Under the pieces are notes generated by a model. That model saw nothing but the letters and a program-made list of their open reading frames with translations. It made no database searches and was not told the origin of the DNA. Shown here piece after piece: positions 17,289 through 24,597 of a stretch of DNA of 43,016 nucleotides. The stretch comes from CAZYBG01 sp964645155. Lineage in GTDB: Bacteria > Pseudomonadota > Alphaproteobacteria > Rhodobacterales > Rhodobacteraceae. The stretch is taken from positions 1 through 43,016 of the forward strand of contig CAZYBG010000023.1 in assembly GCA_964645155.1 (NCBI GenBank), in the 5' to 3' direction. The position numbers and the translations under genes were made by a program. The first letter of the stretch is position 1, and every line of letters begins with the position of its first letter.

Positions 17289-17357
17289 GCGCAACCCCGC
17301 CAAGCAGCGGCGGAATCCGCGACCCTCGGGCGGCACCGGCCCGGCGACGGAAACAGT

Positions 17358-18440
17358 CTAGCCTGCGAGCGAGGTCTGGTTCGCGGCGCGCACCCGGGCC
17401 GCGGCGTCGTCATAGAGGAACGGCAGGAACGCATAGCGCCGGCCCCGCGTCACCCGCGACACCGCATGCAGGAGCGAGCAGGAAAACACCACCGCCCCGC
17501 CGGCCGGCGCCTTGAACGTCCGCGGCCCGTATTCCGGAAACCCCACCTCGCCGCCCTCGAAGTCGTCGTTGAGGTTGACCGACACGGCGAAGCGGCGGTG
17601 CGCGGTCCCCGGTGTCGTGTTGTCGCGGTGCGGCGCGAAGTGCCCGCCCTCGTCGGCGGCATAGCAACCGACGATGTAGCGTTCCATCCGCGTGGCGTGA
17701 AACTGGTGCACCTTGGCGATCTCGGGCACCACGCGGCGGACAATGCGGCCCTGGATGGTGCGGATCAGCGCCTCGTCGGTGACGATCGCGTCGCGGCGGC
17801 TCTTCTGGCGCGTGTCGTGGACGCCCACGGTCTTGTCCCCGTCGCTGCGCATCACGCCGGACACCTCGCCTCCGGTCTGGTCGTAGAGCGCGATCAGCCG
17901 GCCGCAGAGCTCGGGCTCGAACACCCGCGGCAGGAACAGGATCGGCGCCTGCAGTTCGATGCCGCCGAACCGGGCCGGCGGCGGCAGACGGTCGAGGCGC
18001 GACAGCAGCCCTCCGATCCCGGCATCGGCGCCGGTCACCGGCGCCGCGTCGATGACGCGCAGCGTCGGGTCGATCAGCACCCAGAGCCGCCCGTACTCGC
18101 CGGTGCCGTCGGCCGACACGCCGTAAAGGCGGCCGACGCTCCGGTCAGCGTCCCAGAAGTACCGGTAGCCCGGAATCCTGGCCTGCAGCCGCCCTTCCGC
18201 CTCGTCCGCGGGGTCGGCCGTCACGCCGAAGAAGCTCGCGACGCCGTCGTCGAACAGGTCCGGCCGCGCGACGATCTGGTCGAGCGCGCGCCGCGCCAGC
18301 GCGTCGGTGGACGAGGGAAAGAACAGGAGCACCAGATACCGGCCCGCCGCCGAATCGAAGCTGAAGCGCGGCGCGGTGGAGCTGCGCTGGGTGAAATGCG
18401 GCGCCGGATCGCCCGGCGCGATGGCAGCCATGCCCGTCAT
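17358..18440 (-). CDS. Redoxin-like domain fused to a 2OG-Fe(II) prolyl-4-hydroxylase-type dioxygenase
   Basis: 360 residues, two domains. Residues 1-150 resemble an AhpC/TSA redoxin (APGDPAPHFTQRS, YLVLLFFPSS, GVSADGTGEYGRLWVLIDP), but the position expected for the peroxidatic cysteine (FFPSSTDALA, 40-49) has none. Residues ~160-345 are an Fe(II)/2-oxoglutarate dioxygenase: HRD (271-273) plus H325 bind iron and the arginines after it (RVTRGRRY) bind 2-oxoglutarate. It likely hydroxylates a protein or small molecule. ATG 18440 or the in-frame ATG three codons later could be the start. It follows trxB by 60 bp on the same strand. Confidence 0.75.
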   Translation of the reverse strand: MTGMAAIAPGDPAPHFTQRSSTAPRFSFDSAAGRYLVLLFFPSSTDALARRALDQIVARPDLFDDGVASFFGVTADPADEAEGRLQARIPGYRYFWDADRSVGRLYGVSADGTGEYGRLWVLIDPTLRVIDAAPVTGADAGIGGLLSRLDRLPPPARFGGIELQAPILFLPRVFEPELCGRLIALYDQTGGEVSGVMRSDGDKTVGVHDTRQKSRRDAIVTDEALIRTIQGRIVRRVVPEIAKVHQFHATRMERYIVGCYAADEGGHFAPHRDNTTPGTAHRRFAVSVNLNDDFEGGEVGFPEYGPRTFKAPAGGAVVFSCSLLHAVSRVTRGRRYAFLPFLYDDAAARVRAANQTSLAG

Positions 18441-18455
18441 CCGCCGGTGACGGAA

Positions 18456-18473
18456 GGCCGCGCCATCGCGGCC
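18456..18473 (-). terminator. Weak hairpin after trxB
   Basis: GGCCGCG and CGCGGCC are perfect 7-bp arms around a four-base loop, in the 60 bp between trxB and the next same-strand gene. In the trxB message it is followed only by TTCC, so termination would be weak or factor-dependent; it may merely reduce read-through. Confidence 0.3.
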
Positions 18474-18500
18474 AGGCGGAACACGGCCCCGCCGCCGGCG

Positions 18501-19496
18501 CTATTCCGCGGCATCGGCGGGTGCCGCGTAGACGCCGATCGCCCTCGGCTCCTCGCCGGCCTGCGCGGCGAGCCAGCGCTCGGCCTCGAGGGCGGCCATG
18601 CAGCCCATCCCGGCCGAGGTGACCGCCTGGCGATAGACGTGGTCGGTGATGTCGCCCGCGGCGAAGACCCCGGGCACCGACGTCTCGGTGGTGCCGGGCT
18701 TCACCACGACGTAGCCGCCGTGATGCGTGGCAAGCTGGTCCCTGACCAGTTCCGACGCCGGGGCATGGCCGATGGCGACGAAGAAGCCCTGCGCCGGCAC
18801 CTCTCGCGTCTGGCCGGTCTGAACATGCCGGATTCGGACGCCGGTGACGCCCGCGCCGCCCGGCTCGCCCAGAACCTCGTCGACGGTGTGGTTCCAGATC
18901 ACCTCGATCTTGGGGTGCTTGAACAGCCGGTCCTGCATGATCTTCTCGGCGCGCAGGCTGTCGCGGCGGTGCACCAGCGTGACCTTCGACGCGAAGTTGG
19001 TGAGAAACAGCGCCTCCTCGACCGCGGTGTTGCCGCCGCCGATCACCGCGATCTCCTTGCCGCGGTAGAAGAAGCCGTCGCAGGTGGCGCAGGCCGAGAC
19101 ACCGAAGCCCTTCAGCCGTTCCTCGCTCTCGATCCCGAGCCACTTGGCCTGCGCCCCGGTGGCGAGGATCACCGCGTCGGCGGTGTAGGTCGTGCCGCCG
19201 TCGCCCTCGGCCACGAACGGCCGGCGCGACAGGTCGAGCCGCGCGATGTAGTCGCCGACGATCTCGGTGCCCATGGCGCGGGCATGATCCTCCATCCGCA
19301 CCATCAGGTCCGGCCCCATCACATGGGTGTCGCCCGGCCAGTTCTCGACCTCGGTCGTGGTGGTGAGCTGCCCGCCCGGCTGGATACCCTGGATCAGGAG
19401 CGGCGCGAGCATCGCGCGCGCGGCATAGATCGCGGCGGTGTAGCCCGCGGGCCCGGAGCCGATGATCAGAACCTTCGTGTGCCGCGTCGTGCCCAT
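18501..19496 (-). CDS. trxB: Thioredoxin reductase
   Basis: FAD/NADPH enzyme that reduces thioredoxin in the cytoplasm. 331 residues: FAD motif IIGSGPAG at 11-18, redox-active C136-ATC-C139 (in SACATCDGFFY), NADPH motif VIGGGNTAVEEA at 151-162, and the C-terminal FAD motif GVFAAGDITDHVYRQ. It starts at ATG 19496 behind AGGGGCGA; the longer open frame adds 40 implausible residues. TTATAT about 35 bp upstream could be its -10. It is divergent from the Lrp-type regulator, which shares the 163-bp gap. Confidence 0.95.
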   Translation of the reverse strand: MGTTRHTKVLIIGSGPAGYTAAIYAARAMLAPLLIQGIQPGGQLTTTTEVENWPGDTHVMGPDLMVRMEDHARAMGTEIVGDYIARLDLSRRPFVAEGDGGTTYTADAVILATGAQAKWLGIESEERLKGFGVSACATCDGFFYRGKEIAVIGGGNTAVEEALFLTNFASKVTLVHRRDSLRAEKIMQDRLFKHPKIEVIWNHTVDEVLGEPGGAGVTGVRIRHVQTGQTREVPAQGFFVAIGHAPASELVRDQLATHHGGYVVVKPGTTETSVPGVFAAGDITDHVYRQAVTSAGMGCMAALEAERWLAAQAGEEPRAIGVYAAPADAAE

Positions 19497-19586
19497 CGCT
19501 TCGCCCCTGCCCTGCCGGATAGTCCCGATATAATCCGCCCGATCTTCGCGCGAAAGCCCTGCAAGGCGGCCATGCAGGTACCGAAA

Positions 19587-19637
19587 ATTGCGCGAATACG
19601 AAACTTTATTGCGCAAAATCTCCTGATCCCGTAAGGT
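19587..19637 (+). promoter_or_regulatory. Promoter of the Lrp/AsnC gene with two ATTGCGC repeats
   Basis: ATTGCGC occurs at 19587-19593 and again at 19608-19614, exactly 21 bp (two helical turns) apart. The second copy holds TTGCGC (19609-19614), a -35-like box placed 17 bp before TAAGGT (19632-19637), a -10-like box, 23 bp before the ATG. The repeats would suit an Lrp-family protein bound to one DNA face and could mediate autoregulation. The assignment is by position only. Confidence 0.45.
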
Positions 19638-19659
19638 TCGGCAACATCAGGGGGTAGGG

Positions 19660-20160
19660 ATGCCGGGATCGAAACTCGACGAGATCGACCGCAGGATTCT
19701 GGCGGAGCTTCAGGCCGACGGACGGATGACGAATGTCGAGCTTGCCCGCCGGGTCGGCATATCGGCACCGCCCTGCCTCCGCCGCGTGCGGACGCTGGAG
19801 GAACAGGGCTTTATCCGCGGCTACCACGCCGATATCGACCCGAGGGAACTCGGCTTCGAGGTGCAGGTCTTCGCCATGGTCGGGCTCGACAACCAGTCGG
19901 AGGCGGCGCTCGCGGCGTTCGAGGCGCGCTGCAGGGCATGGCCGCTTGTCCGCGAATGCCACATGCTGAACGGCGAGATCGACTTCATCCTGAAATGCGT
20001 CGCCCCCGATCTCTCGACGTTCCAGAACTTCCTGACCGAAGAGCTGCTGCGGGCGGGTCACGTCGCCAGCGTCAAGACCTCGCTGGTGATCCGCGGCGCC
20101 AAGGACGAACCCGGCGTGCCGTTCGACGTGCTCGAGGCGCGGCTCGCGCGGAGCGCCTGA
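19660..20160 (+). CDS. Lrp/AsnC family transcriptional regulator
   Basis: 166-residue amino-acid-responsive regulator. The N-terminal winged helix-turn-helix (KLDEIDRRILAELQADGRMT, then VELARRVGISAPPCLRRVRT) is followed by the linker and a RAM ligand domain (LGFEVQVFAMVGLDNQSEAAL, then CHMLNGEIDFILKCVAPDL). Members bind as dimers or octamers and sense an amino acid. It diverges from trxB. The ATG is preceded by GGGGGTAGGG. The effector and targets cannot be read from the sequence. Confidence 0.92.
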   Translation: MPGSKLDEIDRRILAELQADGRMTNVELARRVGISAPPCLRRVRTLEEQGFIRGYHADIDPRELGFEVQVFAMVGLDNQSEAALAAFEARCRAWPLVRECHMLNGEIDFILKCVAPDLSTFQNFLTEELLRAGHVASVKTSLVIRGAKDEPGVPFDVLEARLARSA

Positions 20161-20202
20161 ACCGGGCGGCGCGCAGGCGCCGGGGAAGCTCCCTTGCGCC
20201 GG

Positions 20203-20307
20203 TCAGGCGACCTGCCGGCGCAGGCCCGGCCGGCGCGGAAACGCGCGGGCAGCCACCTGGTGGCTTTCGACGATCATCCAGCGCATCCAGCGGCGATTGG
20301 CCTTCAT
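20203..20307 (-). CDS. Candidate 34-residue basic small protein
   Basis: Short reading frame opening MKANRRWMRWMIVESHQ and rich in arginine (about a quarter of residues), preceded by GGAGAA at a normal distance from the ATG. It lies between two convergently placed genes (the Lrp-type gene upstream on the other strand and pgeF on this one). The regular Trp/Met/Arg start and good ribosome binding site argue that it is real; the length gives little statistical support. Function unknown. Confidence 0.45.
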   Translation of the reverse strand: MKANRRWMRWMIVESHQVAARAFPRRPGLRRQVA

Positions 20308-20601
20308 GGTCGTTCTCCGGCGTTGTCCGGACATCCGGGCCCCTTGCCGGTCATCCTGCGTCACTGCAGTAGAGCGGCGCAATTGGGCAGCACGAAGGCC
20401 GCACGGCCGCCGCTCGTCGGCTTCGCGCGTCGCGATCCCCGCGCTGGGCGAAGGATTGTCCACCGGCGCGGGGCGCTTGATTTTCCTTGACTGGCCGCGC
20501 GCGCCGGAGACGCCTTGCGCACCGGTTGTGCGGATTGTTTCGTGGAAATGCGGCGGGACGGCCGCAATTCCCGCATCGCGGGCGCGCCTTCCGCGGCGGC
20601 G
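20308..20601. other. Non-coding gap between small protein and pgeF
   Basis: About 290 bp with no convincing gene on either strand. It holds the leader of the 34-residue frame, with the 10-bp palindrome TGTCCGGACA at 20324-20333, and the region downstream of the pgeF stop. I see no clear promoter, terminator or RNA gene. Confidence 0.4.
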
Positions 20602-21360
20602 CTACAACCTGATGGCCGACAGCAGGCGGCCGTAATCGGCCTCGGATTCGTGGACGCTGCGGCGGTACGAGTAGAAATGCACCGGATCGGAATAGGTGCA
20701 GTGCCGCGTCCATTCCGCATGTCCCACGCCGGCTTCGCGCAGCCGGTGCAGCCCGAAGGCGGGCAGGTCGAACAGCATCCGGTCGCCGGTGCCGCCGGCA
20801 AAGAACCGGGCGTAGGCCGCGTCCGCGTCCAGGAACCGCGCCAGGAATTCCGGCCCGACCTCGTAGGCCCGCTGGCTGATCGTCGGGCCGATCACCGCCC
20901 GGATGCGCTCGCGCCGGGCGCCGAGCCCCGCCATCGCGTCGACCGTCGCCTCCAGCACCCCGGCAAGCGCGCCTTTCCATCCGGCATGCGCCGCGCCGAT
21001 CACGCCGGCCTCCGGGTCGGCGAACAGGACCGGCTGGCAGTCTGCCGTGAGCACGCCCAGCACGACACCGGGGGTCGCCGTCACCAGCGCATCGGCCCTC
21101 GGCCGGGCGCCGTTCGGCGGCGCATCGAGCGCGATCACGTCGGCGGAATGGACCTGGTGCAGCGTCACCAGAGCGTCGGGCCCGACGCCGAGGACCTCCG
21201 CCGCCCGCGCGCGGTTGATCGCGACGCAGTCGGCAAGGTCGGACGAGCCGGGGCCGCAGTTCAGCCCGGCGAAGATTCCCGACGACGCACCGCCCAGCCG
21301 GGTGAAGAACCCGTGCGCGAGCGGCGCCAGTGCCTCGGCTCTGCGTACTTCCAGCGTCAT
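20602..21360 (-). CDS. pgeF: Peptidoglycan editing factor / laccase-domain protein (YfiH family)
   Basis: 252-residue member of the multi-copper polyphenol oxidase (DUF152) family, whose E. coli relative removes wrongly built peptidoglycan precursors; other relatives act on nucleosides. Family motifs are HGFFTRLGGASSGIF, LHQVHSADV, LTADCQPVLFAD (metal Cys) and AAHAGWKGAL (metal His), then IGPTISQRAYEVGPEF. The ATG shares ATGA with the stop of the upstream methyltransferase gene, so lgt, methyltransferase and pgeF form one operon. Confidence 0.88.
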   Translation of the reverse strand: MTLEVRRAEALAPLAHGFFTRLGGASSGIFAGLNCGPGSSDLADCVAINRARAAEVLGVGPDALVTLHQVHSADVIALDAPPNGARPRADALVTATPGVVLGVLTADCQPVLFADPEAGVIGAAHAGWKGALAGVLEATVDAMAGLGARRERIRAVIGPTISQRAYEVGPEFLARFLDADAAYARFFAGGTGDRMLFDLPAFGLHRLREAGVGHAEWTRHCTYSDPVHFYSYRRSVHESEADYGRLLSAIRL

Positions 21361-22418
21361 CCGAACCCTGGGGGTGCGGGCATGCCCCGCTTGTGGAAGG
21401 CGATTGCCTGGAAGACCCTCCCCATTTCGTCGGGATGGGTCAAGCGCCGGTGCGCGGCGACGTGGCTGTCGAGCGCGGCGCCCGCGAGGCCGGCGCCCAA
21501 CACCTGCGCGCGTGCGGCGATCCCCAGGCGTTCGAGGAGAACGCCCTGCGGCACCATCGCGGTCGCGGCGGCGGGCCGGGCAGCGCGGGCCAGGGCCTCG
21601 AAGTCGACATGGGCCGTCAGGTCGGCCTCGCCGGGCGCGGCGAGCGGATCGGCCGCGGCATGGCGGCGCACCGCCTGCAGCGTGTCGCCGCGCGAGCGCC
21701 ATCCGCCGTAGTCGACGATGATCGCGGCGCCCCCGAAGGCGTCGATTCGCCGCCCGATCTCGGCCGCGATCGGACCGGCCGGGGGGCAGATCTCGACCAC
21801 CTCGCCGGGCGCGGTGTCGTCGAGCCGGTGGCCGAGCGCGCCGAACCCGGCCGGCGCCGACAGCCCGAAGGCGAGCCTGCCGTCGCGCAGGCCGACCAGC
21901 CGCTCGCGCCAGCCCGCCGGGTCGCGCACGAACTGGCGGATCGGCAGGGCATCGAAGAACTCGTTCGCGACGACGAAAAGCGGTCCGTCCGGCAGGGTCG
22001 CGACGCCCGCGTGCCAGGCCACCTCGCGGCCGGGCAGCGCCGCGGCCTGCTTCGCGCGGAGCGCGGGCGAGGTCTCGACCAGGTGCACCTGCGCCCCGCC
22101 CGAAAATCCCGGCGCCACCCGGCCGGCGCGCAGGATGTCGGCCATCAGCGTCCCCCGGCCGGGCCCGAGCTCGGCGAGCACGAAGCGCGGCGGCGCGCCC
22201 TGACCGAGCCAGGACTGCACCAGGCAGAGGCCGATGCACTCGCCGAACATCTGGCTGATCTCGGGCGCGGTGGTGAAGTCGCCCGCCACGCCCAGCGGGT
22301 CGCGCGTGGCGTAGTAGCCGTGGGCCGGGTGCATCAGGCACTCGGCCATGTAGTCGGCCACGGTGATCGGGCCGGTCGTCGCGATGCGCCGGGCCAGAAG
22401 CTCCGCAAGCGGTGTCAT
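21357..22418 (-). CDS. MidA/NDUFAF7-type SAM-dependent methyltransferase
   Basis: 353 residues. The N-terminal family signature ITVADYMAECLMHPAHGYYA is followed by GDFTTAPEISQMFGE and the SAM-binding AELGPGRGTLMADILR, then VVANEFFDALPIRQF and IIVDYGG. Mitochondrial relatives methylate an arginine of a complex I subunit during assembly, and a similar role in NADH dehydrogenase assembly is likely here. Both ends overlap neighbours by 4 bp (lgt upstream, pgeF downstream). Confidence 0.88.
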   Translation of the reverse strand: MTPLAELLARRIATTGPITVADYMAECLMHPAHGYYATRDPLGVAGDFTTAPEISQMFGECIGLCLVQSWLGQGAPPRFVLAELGPGRGTLMADILRAGRVAPGFSGGAQVHLVETSPALRAKQAAALPGREVAWHAGVATLPDGPLFVVANEFFDALPIRQFVRDPAGWRERLVGLRDGRLAFGLSAPAGFGALGHRLDDTAPGEVVEICPPAGPIAAEIGRRIDAFGGAAIIVDYGGWRSRGDTLQAVRRHAAADPLAAPGEADLTAHVDFEALARAARPAAATAMVPQGVLLERLGIAARAQVLGAGLAGAALDSHVAAHRRLTHPDEMGRVFQAIAFHKRGMPAPPGFG

Positions 22419-23305
22419 GCCCGCCGACGCAGCGCCCAGGCGGCAAGGGCAAGGCCGGCAAGCAGCATCGGCAGCGACAGGATCTGGCCCATCGACAGAC
22501 CCGCCGTCTCGGTGAAACGGACGACATGGCCGAAGGGGTTGTCCGGCGTGATGTACTGTGCATCGGCCTGCCGGAAGATCTCGACGAAGGCGCGCGCCGC
22601 GCCGTAGCCGGCGAGGAACAGGCCGGTCGCGAGGCCGGGCCGCCTGAGCCCGCCGCGCCAGGCGACGACCAGCAGGACGATGCCGAGGACGAGCCCTTCG
22701 AGCCCCGCCTCGTAGAGCTGCGAGGGGTGGCGCGCGCAGGGAACCGGCCAGTCCGGCCCGCAGGCCTGCGCCGCGTCGCCGGGAAAGACCACCGCCCATG
22801 GCGCGTCGGACGGCCGGCCCCAGAGCTCGGCGTTCACGAAGTTGGCGAGCCGGCCGAGCAGCAGCCCCGGCGGCGTCGCGACGGCCAGCGCGTCGGCCAG
22901 CGACAGGACCGGCATGCGGTGCCGCCGCGCGAACCACAGCGCCGCGGCCGCGACACCGAGCATGCCGCCATGGAACGACATTCCGCCCTCCCAGACGGCC
23001 AGGATCTCGGCGGGGTTCTCGATGTAGTAGGCCGGGCGGTAGAACAGCACATAGCCGAGGCGCCCGCCAAGGATGACGCCGAGGATGATCGAGGTCACCA
23101 GTTCGTCGACCTGCACCGCGGTCATCGGCGCACTGCCGCCCGGCCAGAGCCGCGGGCGCCGGGCGAGGGCCAGCACCAGCCGCCAGCCGATGACGATCGC
23201 CGCGATGTAGGCCAGCGCGTACCAGCGCAGCGCGAAGCTGAAGGTCCCGATCTCGATCGAGAACAGTTCGGGCGAGATGTCGGGAAACTGCAGGACCGCG
23301 TGCAT
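22415..23305 (-). CDS. lgt: Prolipoprotein diacylglyceryl transferase
   Basis: Attaches diacylglycerol to the lipobox cysteine of prolipoproteins at the inner membrane. 296 residues with about seven transmembrane segments. Conserved motifs are the MSFHGGMLG loop (essential His), GRLANFVNAELWGRPSD (the Lgt signature with the active arginine), and HPSQLYEAGLEG. The start ATG gives the usual short periplasmic N-terminus (MHAVLQFPDISPELFSI). It is the first gene of the lgt-methyltransferase-pgeF operon and diverges from ubiK with a 90-bp gap. Confidence 0.95.
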   Translation of the reverse strand: MHAVLQFPDISPELFSIEIGTFSFALRWYALAYIAAIVIGWRLVLALARRPRLWPGGSAPMTAVQVDELVTSIILGVILGGRLGYVLFYRPAYYIENPAEILAVWEGGMSFHGGMLGVAAAALWFARRHRMPVLSLADALAVATPPGLLLGRLANFVNAELWGRPSDAPWAVVFPGDAAQACGPDWPVPCARHPSQLYEAGLEGLVLGIVLLVVAWRGGLRRPGLATGLFLAGYGAARAFVEIFRQADAQYITPDNPFGHVVRFTETAGLSMGQILSLPMLLAGLALAAWALRRRA

Positions 23306-23395
23306 GGCCCCATGTCGCCGCGCCGTGCGGCGAAGTCAACCTTGTGCGCCGCCGCGGCGCGGCCCATATCTCGGACAAGCCGGATGGAGGCAGGA

Positions 23396-23680
23396 ATGCA
23401 GACCCGCAACAAGATCTTCGACGACCTCTCGCAGCTCATGACCAACGCCATGGGTGTTGCCCAGGGCGCCAAGGAAGAAGCCGAGACGGCGATGAAGGGC
23501 TGGATCGACCGCTGGATGGCCGACCGCGATTTCGTCACCCGCGAGGAGTTCGACGCGGTCCGCGCGATGGCGCAGAAGGCCCGCGAGGAGAACGAGGCGC
23601 TTAAGGCGCGCATCGCCGCGCTCGAGGCGTCGGCCAAGCCGGCGAAACGGGCGGCGAAAGGCGACGACGCCGGCGGCTGA
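23396..23680 (+). CDS. ubiK: UbiK-type accessory factor (BMFP domain)
   Basis: 94-residue cytoplasmic protein with a long amphipathic helix and C-terminal coiled coil, ending in a lysine/alanine tail. FDDLSQLMTNAMGVAQGAKEE and FVTREEFDAVRAMAQKAREE are typical of the BMFP/YqiC family, which supports aerobic ubiquinone synthesis as UbiK. The start follows GGAGGCAGGA. It is divergent from lgt and is probably a single-gene unit, since 385 bp separate it from ybjN. Confidence 0.85.
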   Translation: MQTRNKIFDDLSQLMTNAMGVAQGAKEEAETAMKGWIDRWMADRDFVTREEFDAVRAMAQKAREENEALKARIAALEASAKPAKRAAKGDDAGG

Positions 23681-23966
23681 CGGCCGGGCCGGCGCTGCGC
23701 GCCGCCGAAAACGGACCCCCCCCGGACCGGGACCCCTCGAACGGTGCCGCAGGGCGCGCCGCTCCCGGAGGCCGCTGTCGCGCATTTCGCAGGCACGCCG
23801 TCGACGCGCCGGCGGGCACGCATCGCTGCCCCGAGCCGCGCCGGCAAGCCCGGCGAAACCGCGGCCCCGCACGACGGGCGCGCCCGGCGGTGACCCTTGG
23901 TGCGCTCCACATCGCGAATGTGACAGAAAGATTGCCCCTTTACAGGACTCCGCCCTTGGCTCACCA
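23681..23966. other. Gap between ubiK and the ybjN leader
   Basis: No convincing gene. It holds a run of eight C at about 23717-23724 and very GC-rich sequence, then a less GC-rich stretch (about 23905-23970) that probably holds the ybjN promoter, with TTGCCC and TTTACA as possible -35 boxes but no well-spaced -10. No terminator with a T-tract is seen after ubiK. Confidence 0.4.
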
Positions 23967-24052
23967 TATGTTGTAAGGGCGAGGCGAAGGCAACGCCCGC
24001 CCTTGTAAGCCACCCAGCCTGGTGGGCTCGACCCCATCACGGCTACAACATA
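23967..24052 (+). promoter_or_regulatory. Candidate structured leader RNA (three-way junction) upstream of ybjN
   Basis: A closing stem of TATGTTGTA (23967-23975) with TACAACATA (24044-24052), 9 bp and perfect, encloses two hairpins. The first is AGGGCG, bulged A, GGCG, a seven-base loop, CGCC, CGCCCT (23976-24003). The second is AGCCACC with GGTGG and CT (24008-24028), one bulged G. The ribosome binding region (GAGG 24053-24056; GGGG 24059-24062) begins at the base of the closing stem, 10-13 bp before the ATG. CCCC at 24032-24035 could pair with that GGGG as a pseudoknot. It matches no riboswitch class I know. A minus-strand RNA or chance pairing are alternatives. Confidence 0.45.
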
Positions 24053-24065
24053 GAGGCCGGGGCAT

Positions 24066-24569
24066 ATGGCGCTTTCAGAGCATTATCTGAACACCGACGA
24101 CCTTCACCCGATCGACATCGTGGAGACGCTCGCCGCCCACCACGACTGGGACTTCGACCGGGTGACCGACGACCAGATCGCCATGGCGGTCGAGGGGCGG
24201 TGGCGCACCTACTCGATCACGCTGGCCTGGTCCTCGCAGGACGAGACGCTGCGCCTGATCTGCACCTTCGAGATGGACCCGCCCGAGGGCCGGCTGCCGG
24301 CGCTCTACGAGACGATGAACCGCGCGAACGACACCTGCTGGGCCGGCGCGTTCACCTACTGGCACGAACAGCGGCTGATGGTCTGGCGCTACGGCCTCGT
24401 CCTCTCCGGCGGGCAGATCGCCAACCACGAGCAGGTCGACCGGCTGATCGGCACCGCCGTGGCCGCCGCCGAGCGCTTCTACCCCGCCTTTCAGCTTGCC
24501 ACCTGGGGCGAAAGACCGCCGCAAGAGGCGATGCAGGTCGCCATTGCAGAGGCCTACGGCCGCGCCTAG
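24066..24569 (+). CDS. YbjN domain-containing protein
   Basis: 167-residue cytoplasmic protein of the YbjN family (DUF1790), related in fold to type III secretion chaperones. NTDDLHPIDIVETLAAHHDWDFDRVTDDQI and YSITLAWSSQDETLRLICTFEMD are typical, as is the central MNRANDTCWAGAFTYWHEQ. Function in alphaproteobacteria is not established. It begins a plus-strand operon with proC (28 bp later), csaA and a dehydrogenase. Its message starts with the putative structured leader. Confidence 0.88.
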   Translation: MALSEHYLNTDDLHPIDIVETLAAHHDWDFDRVTDDQIAMAVEGRWRTYSITLAWSSQDETLRLICTFEMDPPEGRLPALYETMNRANDTCWAGAFTYWHEQRLMVWRYGLVLSGGQIANHEQVDRLIGTAVAAAERFYPAFQLATWGERPPQEAMQVAIAEAYGRA

Positions 24570-24597
24570 TCTCGCCCCCGACCGACGGGGGTGACGG

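Noticed and set aside
22412..23390. Open frame on the plus strand running into ubiK
   Set aside because: It lies opposite lgt, which is well conserved. Only the part from ATG 23396, with its ribosome binding site, is ubiK.
23717..23724. Run of eight C as a phase-variable tract
   Set aside because: It lies outside any gene and not at a recognisable promoter spacer, so a switching role is unsupported.
24011..24045. tRNA- or tmRNA-like T-arm (TGGG..TCGA..CCCA) near ybjN
   Set aside because: No matching acceptor 5' strand, D arm, anticodon arm or CCA end. The same bases fit better as the second hairpin and junction of the leader structure.
23967..24052. Hammerhead ribozyme as explanation of the three-way junction
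   Set aside because: The conserved CTGATGA and GAAA core bases are absent from the junctions.
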